Shown piece after piece: positions 50,530-61,058 of a stretch of DNA of 64,000 nt (position 1 is the first letter of the stretch; every line of letters begins with the position of its first letter). Source of the DNA: Yponomeuta sedellus (lineage: Eukaryota; Arthropoda; Insecta; Lepidoptera; Yponomeutidae); the NCBI GenBank assembly GCA_934045075.1, contig OW203727.1, positions 21,170,811 to 21,234,810 of the forward strand, in the 5' to 3' direction. The position numbers were made by a program, and so were the translations under genes. Under the pieces are notes generated by a model. The model made no database searches and was not told the DNA's origin. It worked only from the letters and a program-made list of their open reading frames with translations.

Positions 50530-50743
50530 CACTATTTTTATTTTTAATGCACTAACCCTTGCTAAGGACAATTTTAAAAACCTATTTAGAGGCTAATATG
50601 TAATACAGAAAAGAGTGTAAAGAGGTTCGAAATTTCACTGATGCCGGTGAGTCACCCATTAGCTCAGTTGGAAAGAGCGCTGGCACGGATAGCCAGAGGT
50701 CGCGGGTTCGAATCCCGGCATGGATAGAATTTTTAACCTCCTC
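50530..50743. mobile_element. tSINE-1 inverted arrangement (second copy at 53281-53494)
   Basis: A reversed tail (TTTTAATGCACTAACCCTTG ... CCTATTTAGAGGCTA) is fused to a plus-strand body end and tRNA head (TTAGCTCAGTTGGAAAGAGC; box B GGTTCGAATCC) with a short tail. Confidence 0.8.
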
Positions 50744-51084
50744 GAATTTTTATTTATTTATTTAATATTGGGTAGACTAACAGCACAAAACAAAGAGTAA
50801 CAAAAACAATAAACATACAGAAGGCCAATTATAGGTCTCCACTTAAAGAAAAAATTAAGCACTTAATTAAGCTCTTCATTAAAAATCCAGTTTAAAACAC
50901 TACTTGAAAGAAAATTCATACTATAAATCATGCAGACTGCCTTTATACCAACCCGACCAAGTCAGGAAGCGACCAAATTTAGTTGTTTTTTTGTCTTGAG
51001 ATGTTGTGAAACGTTTTACAAATAATGAAACTGTAACGAGTTCTACTCTGTATTTTATAAACAGAAAACTTGATAAGTGTAATA
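50744..51084. other. AT-rich, no recognisable feature (duplicated downstream)
   Basis: No frame or repeat supported. Confidence 0.45.
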
Positions 51085-51535
51085 CACGAGTGTAATACTA
51101 CTTCCTGCTCTGTATAAAACTTTTTTTCACTATTTTGAAAAGTTATAAAAAACAATACAAAATAAATCTTACCTTATTGCAATATCCGATTCTATCCAAT
51201 AGTAGCCGAGGTATATTTTAAAAGCTAACAAACTGTACACAAAGTGACGATGCCAGTCCCATTGTCGTTACAATCTTTATTTACTTAAGAGACTTTAGTA
51301 CAGTCCGTTAGCTTTTAAAATATACCTCAGGCTCTAGAGTAGGCTTCGGTCTTTGCCGAAAGCACACGAGCGTAGTACTACTTCATGCTCTGTTCAAAAC
51401 TTTTTTTCACTATTTTGAAAAGCTATGTAAACTTAACGAAAAATAAAAACAATACAAAATAAACCTTACCTTATTGCAATATCCGATTCTATCCGCTAGT
51501 AGCCGAGGTATATTCCAAAATCGAACAGACTGTAC
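51085..51535. mobile_element. Two family T MITEs in direct ~297-bp repeat (again at 53836-54286)
   Basis: The second element 51298-51535 has GTACAGTCCGTTAGC at the left and AACAGACTGTAC at the right. The first (about 51085-51238) keeps only the right end (AAAAGCTAACAAACTGTAC). Both are followed by ACAAAGTGACGATGC(C/T)AGTC, so the flank was duplicated with the element. Confidence 0.75.
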
Positions 51536-51663
51536 ACAAAGTGACGATGCTAGTCCCCTTGTCCCCATCTTAATTATACCACTACCACCAAATAAAATGT
51601 TCTTAAAGCTAACTATTAAGGACTAACAGTAATATTAAAAGTGTACATATATTTTTAATCTTA

Positions 51664-51746
51664 CCCGGCGTGCATGCATGTAACGACTAATGAACTTTGG
51701 TCTCTGCCTACTCCTCTGGAATAGAGGCGTGAGTTTATGTTATGTT
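51664..51746 (+). mobile_element. LINE-N scrap with internal deletion (again at 54415-54497)
   Basis: CCCGGCGTGCATGCATGTAA, then GGTCTCTGCCTACTCCTCTG and GGCGTGAGTTTATGTTATG. Confidence 0.72.
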
Positions 51747-51752
51747 CGATTC

Positions 51753-52123
51753 GATTCAACCCTTTTATGTCCCCACTGCTGGTGCATGGGTCTTTCCCTG
51801 CATTGCAGGAAATTAAGGCCATACTCCACCACGGGGGCCAAGTCCGGGTTGGTGGAGGATTGTAAGACAGTGGCGGGGCTTACTGTCACAAGTTTTCAAG
51901 CCGCCCTAAGGCCCTTGACTTGGGTTAACGACTGCCATTTATCGACGGCAGTCGGCACCAATTGCTTAACGTGCCTTGCGAAGCACGGAATCGCTCGGAA
52001 AAATGCCCCCTAGCTTTAGTCATAGACGGTCACCCATCCATGCACTGAACGTGCCTAAGTTGTTCAACCATCGTGATTGTTTAAAATCACTCAGGCAGCC
52101 GGGGATAGGAGCGATTCCCTCCA
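51753..52123 (-). mobile_element. Chimeric 5S-SINE (type A 3' part, type B 5' part)
   Basis: From 51753 to about 51879 it matches the type A copy at 54504 (GGGGGCCAAGTCCGGGTTGG, GACAGTGGCGGGGCTTACTG). From 51880 onward it matches the type B copy at 49007 (CAAGTTTTCAAGCCGCCCTA ... GGAGCGATTCCCTCC). The switch lies in the shared CTTACTGTCA. Confidence 0.93.
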
Positions 52124-54630
52124 AAAATAAATGGTAAGATAGAAATATAATTTTACCGCCAGGGAGTAGGGTCCTAGTCACAGGGTGTGTGAATACAGTC
52201 GTAATACACGCATGAACGCCCAATATCTTTTTGTCAGAGAGATGTGTAATCGAACGGACGACGCGAAATTTAAACGAAATGGTACACACGATATAAAATT
52301 TTCTGACGCGGTGACAGATAATATCTTACTCTTTTGTGGCGACGTTTCCTTCTGAATGGTTCAGTGCCTCAGGAAATTATCAGTGGAATTAAAGATTAAT
52401 TCAATCTATGAATGATGTTACAATCAACAGAACGGAACAAAGATATAAATACAGACCTTTGCATCTACGTATTGAGATGATTTATACAGCGTCCAGTACT
52501 CACTCAACTCACACTAGATGGGTGAAGAGACCACTCGGATGCTGCAGTGCGTAGGACATTGTTTTTAGATGGTGTAGGCTTGCCCAGCGCCTATACCATT
52601 CTGACAGCTTATTCGGCCTCGCCTACAGGAAAGACTAGTCTAGACGTGTGGAACCAACCAACTCGCGGGTTTCCTCACGATTTTTTCTTTTACCGCTAGC
52701 TTAAAAGGTGCTGATATTGCAACTTCAGTTTGAAAATGTACATAACTTTGAAATTAAACAAAATCATTGGTACATACTCGCACTAGGTCTTGGGCTTGCG
52801 TGAGAACGTTATAGTTTATTTGTATGGAGCGTTTTTGTACCACATGAGCAGACTTAATTTTCGACAAGTTATATTTTAAAATCTAATAGTAGCGTTAGGT
52901 GTTTATCGATGATTATTTATCTTTTAACATGGCTTTAAAAAAAACCCTTAAGTTCTCTATTTTTTCATTTATTTTACAATCCTGCGCTTTGTAACGCACC
53001 TGACCCCTTTTCACATCAAAGACTTTGATGGGATTTCGATTACAGCAAGTTATTCTCGTCATGCAGTACAGTTTGATTCTAATTCCATTCGTGCTGTAAT
53101 TTACTGCTACGCCTTGAATTGGATTGAATATTAGATCTCCCTAACTGATGTCTAACTGAGATTTATACCGACGCCATAATAGAGTAGCTGTTTGTCTTTG
53201 GAGCCAATGCCGCTGCTTCTTGACTGCATTATTCAGTGCACTGAAGTTAATTTGGCAGTTAGCTGACTTCTATAGATCTACACTATTTTTATTTTTAATG
53301 CACTAACCCTTGCTAAGGACAATTTTAAAAACCTATTTAGAGGCTAATATGTAATACAGAAAAGAGTGTAAAGAGGTTCGAAATTTCACTGATGCCGGTG
53401 AGTCACCCATTAGCTCAGTTGGAAAGAGCGCTGGCACGGATAGCCAGAGGTCGCGGGTTCGAATCCCGGCATGGATGGAATTTTTAACCTCCTCGAATTT
53501 TTATTTATTTATTTAATATTGGGTAGACTAACAGCACAAAACAAAGAGTAACAAAAACAATAAACATACAGAAGGCCAATTATAGGTCTCCACTTAAAGA
53601 AAAAATTAAGCACTTAATTAAGCTCTTCATTAAAAATCCAGTTTAAAACACTACTTGAAAGAAAATCCATACTATAAATCATGCAGACTGCCTTTATACC
53701 AACCCGACCAAGTCAGGAAGCGACCAAATTTAGTTGTTTTTTTGTCTTGAGATGTTGTGAAACGTTTTACAAATAATGAAACTGTAACGAGTTCTACTCT
53801 GTATTTTATAAACAGAAAACTTGATAAGTGTAATACACGAGTGTAATACTACTTCCTGCTCTGTATAAAACTTTTTTTCACTATTTTGAAAAGTTATAAA
53901 AAACAATACAAAATAAATCTTACTTTATTGCAATATCCGATTCTATCCAATAGTAGCCGAGGTATATTTTAAAAGCTAACAAACTGTACACAAAGTGACG
54001 ATGCCAGTCCCATTGTCGTTACAATCTTTATTTACTTAAGAGACTTTAGTACAGTCCGTTAGCTTTTAAAATATACCTCAGGCTCTAGAGTAGGCTTCGG
54101 TCTTCGCCGAAAGCATACGAGCGTAGTACTACTTCATGCTCTGTTCAAAACTTTTTTTCACTATTTTGAAAAGCTATGTAAACTTAACGAAAAATAAAAA
54201 CAATACAAAATAAACCTTACCTTATTGCAATATCCGATTCTATCCGTTAGTAGCCGAGGTATATTCCAAAATCGAACAGACTGTACACAAAGTGACGATG
54301 CTAGTCCCCTTGTCCCCATCTTAATTATACCACTACCACCAAATAAAATGATCTTAAAGCTAACTATTAAGGACTAGCAGTAATATTAAAAGTTTACATA
54401 TATTTTTAATCTTACCCGGCGTGCATGCATGTAACGACTAATGAACTTTGGTCTCTGCCTACTCCTCTGGAATAGAGGCGTGAGTTTATGTTATGTTCGA
54501 TTCGATTCAACCCTTTTATGTCCCCACTGCTGGGGCATGGGTCTTTCCCTGCATTGCAGGAAATTAAGGCCATACTCCACCACGGGGGCCAAGTCCGGGT
54601 TGGTGGAGGATTGTAAGACAGTGGCGGGGC
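51880..54630. repeat. 2.75-kb tandem duplication, copy 2
   Basis: Offset 2749-2751 bp from copy 1. Differences include a G/A in AAAC(G/A)AAATGG, TTTATTTT versus TTATTT near 52970, and AAAATG(A/T)TCTT near 54349. Copy 2 ends at the homologous point in an intact type A 5S-SINE. Confidence 0.95.
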
Positions 54631-54833
54631 TTACTGTCAGAAGTTATCGAGCCGCCCATAAAGCCTCTGACATGGCTTAACGACTGCCATTACATGACAG
54701 CTGACACCAACGGCTTAACGTGCCTTGCGAAGCACGGAAGCGCTTGGAAAAATGCCACTAGCTATAGTCGCGGGACAGTCACCCATCCAGCACCTGACCG
54801 CGTCTGTTGTTGCTTAACTTAAGTGATTGATTC
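54504..54833 (-). mobile_element. 5S-SINE type A, slightly 5'-truncated
   Basis: The minus strand keeps AGTTAAGCAACAACAGACG and GGATGGGTGACTG, the full middle and tail to GGGTTGAATC. A 6-bp repeat CGATTC (54498-54503, 54834-54839) may be its TSD. Confidence 0.85.
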
Positions 54834-55250
54834 CGATTCATATTTTAAAGTAACAAAAGCAATAACTTGTTTCGGCAGATTCAGGAAAAAATACCTGTGA
54901 ATAAATACTTACTTAATTATGTTTAATGCTATCGAATTTCTGAAATAACTATGTAAGTTGTCTGAACAATAACTGCCTGTTATTCAACCGCTATGCCGAA
55001 TTCGATATTGCAATTATGCTGCCAAAGTTAAAGTAAAAATATTTTATTTTAAGTATTTACATGTTAAATATCGTGTCCATTTCAAGCAATATTTAGATTG
55101 TTAATTAACAGAGACAATTTTTTTATTGAAGTCATGCGTTGAAGTCATGCATTGAACTGACTTTTATTCCGGACAATGATTGATTCCCATGCATAATAAT
55201 TCCTGACCATAACTGATGCAATAATATTGCAACAGGTATTGCAACCAATT
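54834..55250. other. AT-rich, no recognisable feature
   Basis: No frame or repeat supported. Confidence 0.5.
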
Positions 55251-55260
55251 GAACTGTAGT

Positions 55261-55338
55261 AGTTCAACGTGGCGCTCTTTAGGGGAGGACTATGTCCAGC
55301 AGTGGACTAGTATCCAGCCTGACGACGACGACCACGAC
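55261..55338 (+). mobile_element. 78-bp RTE-SINE 3'-end insertion, 10-bp TSD
   Basis: AACGTGGCGCTCTTTAGGGG, GTCCAGCAGTGGACTAGTAT, (GAC)n. TSD GAACTGTAGT at 55251-55260 and 55339-55348. Confidence 0.9.
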
Positions 55339-55348
55339 GAACTGTAGT

Positions 55349-57000
55349 TTATAACCTCTAAACTTCCTTATCTGATTACAGTAAATAATATCCTATTTTA
55401 GTCCTGTGATAAAATCTGTAGATTACTACTAAATAAAAAACTTTAAGTTCATTAGTGTCTTAAACGTTTAGCAGTCTATTTTCGAAACGAAGTCAGATTG
55501 GGTCAGTCCCGTAACGAGGTGGCAATTCTCGCCTGAAAAAAGCCACAGCTCTTCGAAACGTCCGTATTCCGAGTCATCTTAACGACTCCACCGGCACTAT
55601 GAATTATGTAAATTATTTCACGTAGGGTCATACATCTCGCACGCACGCGGCCTGGCCGGCGAACGGTGCGGAATACAAATCGTGGCCGCGTTGTAACTGC
55701 GATCTAGATTGCCTAAATGTGGTGCCAGAATCGGGCTGCGTCTGATAATCGTAAGGCTCTAGCGCAGACTGAGCTATCTAACAGACGCCGCTTTACATTT
55801 TGTTTTAAACTAGCTGTGGCCTATGCCTAGGATGATTGCGATCTGAGGGATGTTTAAAACTTATAGCAACTATTAATTTGTCGACATTATGAGTTGGGAC
55901 TAATGCAAGGAAAAATGTTTTGGATGAACATGAAAACAAAAAATTGTTTCATAAATTTAGAGATAAATCGTTTTACTTGTAGATTGTTCAAAAGCATTCC
56001 TGTCTGATAAATACACTTATTTTCTAGCTTTTTCCGCAAATCTGTGAAGACGTTTAGGAAGAATTCGCTAAGAAACATTTGTGACACGAGATTAATAAAT
56101 ATTTTAATTTGCAAAGCTGCACATAAACAATTCTCCTGCCTGAACTAGGTTCTAGACCTGTATCTCAGGCAACAGTACTCTTCAACGTTCAATACAGTAG
56201 GTATGTAGCTGTACGTTAGAAGCAGTACAATACAAAAGTTAACAATAAGGATTAGGGTATTCTTAATATAAAGATAATATAAATTAATGTAGGTAGGTTG
56301 GTAGATTGTTTGATTATGGCAAATGCGAATGGCGAGAAACTACGAAAGATGGCGTGATAGGGAAAAGGTAGTGAGCTGAAGTGGACTGTGTGACAGTGGA
56401 CAATTTTATAAAATAAATAATTTTGACTATAACACTTTATACAGAGTATACACTTTAGAGTATCAGCATAGGAGACAAAGTTATATCCAGATATTAAAAA
56501 TATTTAGCGACACATTTTGCAAGACAAAATAATAGGCTAGGCAAACCTGTATCGTAGTTGTCATTGTAACATATTGGTTTGAAAGACAGGAAAGTTTGAT
56601 TAAAACAAAAATGTGTCGACTTGCTATTATTTTCAATTGCAATACCTAAGATAGTGTGGGTATAATATACGCGAAGCTTGTATACACAAAATGGCCCGTG
56701 TCTATACGCTGTGCCATCTATGGATTTCAATAGCGGTTATTAGAAAGGATATTGGGATAGAAGGGTCCGTAGAATGGTAGGTGAATGGGCAGAGTTGAGA
56801 GTTTCACACATTGCGTAGTTCCGGGTGTTACCGAATTTGGATCGGACTAGTTTTGGGAAAATCGTCCGTAAGTTACATATGTAAGAAGTCTATTTTGAAT
56901 TAAGCAATTAAGGGATACCATGCGGTAATGTCATCGCTAGCGCCAATAATGGAAAAAATTACATATCGTTTTTGCATAAAATAACCAATTTTTTAATAGG
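55349..57000. other. No supported gene; weak tRNA-like block
   Basis: 55640-55800 is GC-richer. Its minus strand reads TAGATAGCTCAGTCTGCGCT then AGAGCC and GCCCGATTCTGGC, resembling a tRNA box A with a poor box B, probably a SINE head. The rest is AT-rich without supported frames. Confidence 0.4.
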
Positions 57001-57190
57001 TAGCAGGATGTATAACCGTTGGGATAGACGAGTACTTGGTCGGAGATCGCGAATCATCAAACGCAGGTGAAACGATGACATTCGCAAAGCGGTGAGCAGT
57101 GACTGGAAGAGGAAAGCCGAATATCGGGCCCAGTGGCTTTTAGGAGAGTCCTACATCCAGAAATGGACACCGGCTATGATGATGATTAAT
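57001..57190 (+). pseudogene. LINE C-terminal remnant (RTE-like, second family)
   Basis: One frame reads through RRSRIIKRR, a stop, then NDDIRKAVSSDWKRKAEYRA and ESYIQKWT, ending in ATGATGATGATTAAT. The W-DD-R-A--W--------R--W layout resembles RTE-type C termini. Broken by a stop. Confidence 0.6.
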
Positions 57191-57309
57191 CTATAAATTA
57201 TGATAATAGTGATTTTTAAGACCTGTGACCGTGAACTTAAGGCATAAAAACCAGAAATAGCTTTGCGCCGTGGCATAAATGCTAACTATTAACTACGGAC
57301 CCAGGTCCG

Positions 57310-57545
57310 AAATATATATAGCGAATGTGAGTGGAAGGGCTGGTAAGGGACGTCCCAGGCGGATCGACCAAATAGGGGCTGTATTAGCAAAGGGGAAGAT
57401 AATAGTATCCGGAACCGGCGTGCGTGCATGCAACGACTTATGAACGTTGATGAAGCGAAGGTGATCTGTCAGGATCGTGGCAAATGGCAGTCCCTGGTCT
57501 CTGCCTACCCCTCTGGTATGCAGGCGTGAGGTTATGTTATGTTAT
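57310..57545 (+). mobile_element. LINE-N 236-bp insertion with 29-bp TSD
   Basis: Encodes the last ~70 residues (GRAGKGRPRRIDQ-like start, NVDEAKVICQDRGKW, ending at GGCGTGA) and the tail GGTTATGTTATGTTAT. The flanking 57281-57309 and 57546-57574 are 29-bp direct repeats with one mismatch (CTATTAACT(A/G)CGGACC). Confidence 0.9.
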
Positions 57546-57687
57546 GCTAACTATTAACTGCGGACCCAGGTCCGTAATCCTAGATTCTCGGTCGAGGATT
57601 ATAAAAATTACAATTGACATGCTTGAATGATTGGTCCGACGCTTTTTGCAAAAGCGATACGTATAGGTGGCAACGGCTGTATTTGGT

Positions 57688-57745
57688 AGCTTGAGAAAAA
57701 ATGGTCAGAGTGGAGTTTTATTTCCCACTAGCGATTTCAAATTTT
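57688..57745 (+). repeat. Family Q scrap
   Basis: AATGGTCAGAGTGGAGTTTT then TTTCCCACTAG; 5' part of family Q only. Confidence 0.45.
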
Positions 57746-57777
57746 GAGCTATGTAGTGGATGTTGAAGATTGTTTGT

Positions 57778-58104
57778 GGACGGGACGGGACGGGACGGGA
57801 CGGGACGGGACGGGACGGGACGGGACGGGACGGGACGGGACGGGACGGGACGGGACGGGACGGGACGGGACGGGACGGGACGGGACGGGACGGGACGGGA
57901 CGGGACGGGACGGGACGGGACGGGACGGGACGGGACGGGACGGGACGGGACGGGACGGGAAGGGGCGGGGCGGGACGGGACGGGACGGGACGGGACGGGA
58001 CGGGACGGGACGGGACGGGACGGGACGGGACGGGACGGGACGGGACGGGACGGGACGGGACGGGACGGGACGGGACGGGACGGGACGGGACGGGACGGGA
58101 CGGG
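57778..58104. repeat. (CGGGA)n pentanucleotide array, ~65 units
   Basis: 327 bp of CGGGA with one variant patch at 57961-57970 (AGGGGCGGGG). A 5-bp unit gives the same pentapeptide in all three plus frames, explaining three long overlapping frames of TGRDG repeats, which are not genes. The G-strand has GGG every five bases. Confidence 0.97.
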
Positions 58105-58419
58105 TTAGAATAGAGTTTATTTAATAACTTGCATGCACCATTACATAAAGGTAGATGAGGTACATTGCAAAGTTACTCGATTTAAAATCAAACATTACGG
58201 TGATCCCCACACTAGGCCTAGCCTGTATCGTGGGGATCAGCAGAGTGATTTCCAAATAAGTTATTATAACCGTTGACCAGTTGACCAGCATATTCCTATA
58301 ATAAATCTTAATGTTTAGCCATTATATTTATTATTTATTTATTACTACTAGCATTGAATTAAATTCAATTCAATTAAATTCAATGCTACTAGCACCCACC
58401 GCGGATTGAAAATTTAATA
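58105..58419. other. Unassigned; one stem-loop
   Basis: TGATCCCCAC (58201-58210) and GTGGGGATCA (58230-58239) form a perfect 10-bp stem around a 19-base loop. Near 58350-58390 an imperfect AT-rich palindrome (TAGCATTGAATTAAATTC) occurs. Confidence 0.5.
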
Positions 58420-58525
58420 GTTTCCTCACGATATATTCCTTCACAGTTAGCGAATGTGTTGGTACTCTAACTTCGCAAATGTACGTAACTTAGAAAACAA
58501 ATTCATTCCGGGTGTTGGGTAAAGG
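58420..58525 (-). mobile_element. tSINE-4 middle scrap
   Basis: GTTTCCTCACGATATATTCC, TCACAGTTAGCGAATGTGTT, ATGTACGTAACTTAGAAAAC reversed. Confidence 0.55.
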
Positions 58526-58573
58526 ACCCACTTAAATACTTATACTTAAAAACTAATAAAACAAATAACTTAC

Positions 58574-58979
58574 AATCTCGGTCCGCGTCGACGCCTCTCG
58601 ACTTGGCAGCCGGCGCCGCCCGGGGTGGGTGCACTGAGGTTTGGGGATCCCTAGACTTCCCCGTCTACCCCCAAGAGCTCTTTCCCCAGAAAGCTACGTA
58701 CCTGCAGTGCACTTTCACGACAGTATATTTGTCCACTATTTTGGGCGATCCGTCGCCCAACAACAAAAAGTATTAACACGGGACCCTTCCCTGTGTTTAT
58801 TCCGCACTCCACACGAAGACACAAGCCCGGCAATCTAATTGCCACATCAATTTGGGCCAAGAAAACGCTCCACACGCTTTACAAGCAAAAAACAAGAGGG
58901 ACAAAATGTGTGCAAAGACTAATCTGACAACTGGTAACTCTGTCAACTAGTCTGCGTTCCAAAATCAAACTTCTATTCT
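58574..58979 (-). other. GC-rich block with possible splice donor
   Basis: 58580-58700 is the most GC-rich non-satellite DNA here. On the minus strand it ends GACCGAGATT|GTAAGTTATT at 58574/58573, a good donor consensus. A 74-codon minus frame (58651-58875) upstream has no known domain. Could be an untranslated exon or part of the tRNA-headed SINE starting at 59046. Confidence 0.25.
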
Positions 58980-59046
58980 AAACACCGGGCTTCAAACCCG
59001 CGACCTTCCTATTGAGAAGCCGGCATTCTACCGCTCCGCTAGCACA
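58980..59046 (-). mobile_element. tRNA-like SINE head (unassigned family)
   Basis: The minus strand reads GCTGTGCTAGCGGAGCGGTA, GAATGCCGGC, then box B GGTTTGAAGCCC. Not a true tRNA gene: stems are imperfect and the sequence continues without a terminator. Confidence 0.5.
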
Positions 59047-59349
59047 GCTTCTTACACTGAATATAATTCCCATTAATAACATTCTCACTGACTACTACCT
59101 ATTTCACATTACTAGTCACAAAACCTGACAGGTCATGATGAATCACACTGCTCTAGGGAATATGAAATTACTTGTCGCTGAAACAATAACAGGAACAGTC
59201 ATCAAAGATGGCGTCCTAGTGCCGTCGGCGTGCGATGGCATCGTTTCTACCCTAATGGAGTAGATACATACAAACATTTGTGTATTATAGTTAACTTCAG
59301 GAATTAAGGTTGTATGTTTTTTTTGTAAGTACAGGTTACTCTTGACCCC

Positions 59350-59720
59350 TAGAAGCGCTCGTGGCCTAGGCGAACCGAGTGATTGGAATCAATCACGTGG
59401 TTAAGCAACACAGGCGCGGTAAGGTACGGGATGGGTGAGCGTGTCTACCGCTAGTGGCATTTTTCCGAGCGCTTCCGTGCTTCGCAAGGCACGCTAAGCC
59501 GTTGGTGCCGGCTGTCATATAATGGCAGTCGTTAAGCCATGTCAGAGGCCTTATGGGCGGCTTGATAACTTCTGACAGCAAGGCCTGCCACTGTCTTACT
59601 ATCCTCCACCAACCCGGACTTGGCCCCCGTGGTGGAGTATGGCCTAACCTTCCTGCGATGTAGGAAGAGACCCGTGCCCCAGCAGTGGGGACATATAAGG
59701 GTTGATAACGTAACGTAACA
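59350..59720 (+). mobile_element. 5S-SINE type A, full length (371 bp), 9-bp TSD
   Basis: Head GAAGCGCTCGTGGCCTAGGC, GGTTAAGCAACACAGGCGCG, GGGATGGGTGAGCG (box C changed), complete middle and 3' part, tail GTTGATAACGTAACGTAACA. TSD CTTGACCCC at 59341-59349 and 59721-59729. Confidence 0.93.
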
Positions 59721-59729
59721 CTTGACCCC

Positions 59730-59900
59730 AGTCACGCCTGATGGTAAGCGAAGACGGGGTCTACGATATTGCGTGCTTACCTGTTAAATGCCGGTTAACT
59801 CTACTATTAAAGACACCCAGGTTATATGTCTCCGGAAAGACAGAGGATGGCAGCGTGTTCCACAACTTTGCTGTTCTTATTATAAAAGAATTCGCGAATA
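59730..59900. mobile_element. Retroelement-like fragment
   Basis: AGTCACGCCTGATGGTAAGC, GGTTATATGTCTCCGGAAAG, GGATGGCAGCGTGTTCCACA resemble a repeat found widely in Lepidoptera. The short relative at 11291-11340 supports repetition. Family not identified. Confidence 0.4.
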
Positions 59901-59934
59901 TGTAGACTAAACGTCCAAGACAAAAGGGGAGGCC

Positions 59935-60062
59935 TTTGCCCAGCAGTGGGACACAATCGAGGCTATATAAAAAAAAACTTCTTACTATAAGGCACAGGCC
60001 TTCTCTCAGTGAGAGAGAGAGAGATTATGTATTTAATCACCATGCATGCCCACCGCTGCCAT
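59935..60062. mobile_element. RTE-like tail scrap and family S scrap
   Basis: GGGGAGGCCTTTGCCCAGCA then GTGGGACACAATCGAGGC (+) is an RTE-like terminus. CACAGGCCTTCTCTCAGTGA ... CATGCATGCCCACCGC (-) is family S. Confidence 0.5.
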
Positions 60063-60140
60063 TTGGCCGTAAGGCCGCCATTTGTACTGTATTTTTTATA
60101 TAATTTCTGTGTACACTAAAGTATATTCTATCTATCTATA
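60063..60140 (+). mobile_element. LINE-M 3' tail
   Basis: GGCCGTAAGGCCGCCATTTG, TTTCTGTGTACACTAAAGTA, (TATC)n. Confidence 0.65.
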
Positions 60141-60144
60141 TATT

Positions 60145-60343
60145 AAACATAACATTTACATACAGGCACATACATTGCTTCTGGCCGCACACTAGTATAC
60201 CCTGTGTCGTGGGAACCAGAAACAGCGACATCATAAACGTGTAAACATCCCAGACCTGGGGATTTTTTGTCCCCAGCCGGGGTTTAAGCCCGGGACCTTT
60301 TGCACGGTAAGCAAATTAGCCACCGCTGCACCGCAGAGGTTGT
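60145..60343 (-). mobile_element. tSINE-3, near full length
   Basis: The reversed tail AAACATAACATTTACATACA, body TGGTTCCCACGACACAGGGT (minus strand) and head ACCTCTGCGGTGCAGCGGTG ... box B GGTTTAAACCCC-like (CCGGGCTTAAACCCC on minus). Inserted directly beside a LINE-M tail. Confidence 0.78.
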
Positions 60344-60346
60344 CGA

Positions 60347-61006
60347 ATTGAGAAACTCCTCCTTTTTTGTAGTCGGTTAAAAAGAAAATAAAATAACTTA
60401 GTATGCGAGTATTATTATCATTTGTAAATATAAACGTATGGTATTACATTAGCTTTATATTACATCGTTGATCGATTGGTTACGAAAGTAAGGCCACAAC
60501 TTCTGGTTATGATCGATGACATAACGACATCCTGCCTTTATTGCATCGGTGAATGAGTATTTGTGATTATTAGAAAAGTTTACCGCTTCCAAGAGGAAAT
60601 ATCGTCAAACTAACTTTCCTGTTCGGAACAGGTGTAAAACTTCCATTGAGCCGACTTAATACTTTCATTATTAATTAGAATATGAGGATGGTGCAAGGTA
60701 TCTTATTGTAAATCTTATCGCGCCTGATATAAGGACGAATTTGGAACCTAACGTGGTACTTGGCGTTGTAAGGTCCACTGTACCAACTTAAGAGTTTACG
60801 TTTGATAGACAAGCTGTAAGTTGTGGCATCGGTAAAGTAGAAAGTACTTATTATTTTCATAGCAGAAAACTTATTTATTTGCAAACTTGTTTATTTTGTC
60901 TATATAAATTAATTAGTACAATAGATATAAACACTGGGTCTGAATTGGATAACAATAATACAGCTGGTATTGTTTTAAATGAGATAACTAAAACAGAGAC
61001 AGAAAA
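60347..61006. other. No recognisable feature
   Basis: AT-rich; starts with CTCCTCCTTTTTTGTAGTCG, a common lepidopteran repeat phrase in reverse. Confidence 0.45.
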
Positions 61007-61058
61007 ATAAGTAGCTTTATGGCTAAAATCCATTTATTTTAGCCATAAAGCTACTTAT
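61007..61058. repeat. Perfect 23-bp hairpin, 6-nt loop
   Basis: 61007-61029 (ATAAGTAGCTTTATGGCTAA...) is the exact reverse complement of 61036-61058 around CCATTT. Confidence 0.88.

Larger units (their letters stand above)
49131..51879. repeat. 2.75-kb tandem duplication, copy 1
   Basis: Begins inside the type B 5S-SINE at TTACTGTCAC and ends inside the next 5S-SINE at the same homologous point. By eye about a dozen single-base differences and one 2-bp indel separate it from copy 2 (roughly 99.5% identity). Contains half of a 5S-SINE, tSINE-4, a tSINE-1 foldback, two family T elements and a LINE-N scrap. Confidence 0.95.

Noticed and set aside
57744..58124. Three overlapping long plus frames encoding TGRDG repeats
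   Set aside because: A 5-bp repeat without stops opens all three frames and yields the same peptide; it is a satellite, not a protein.
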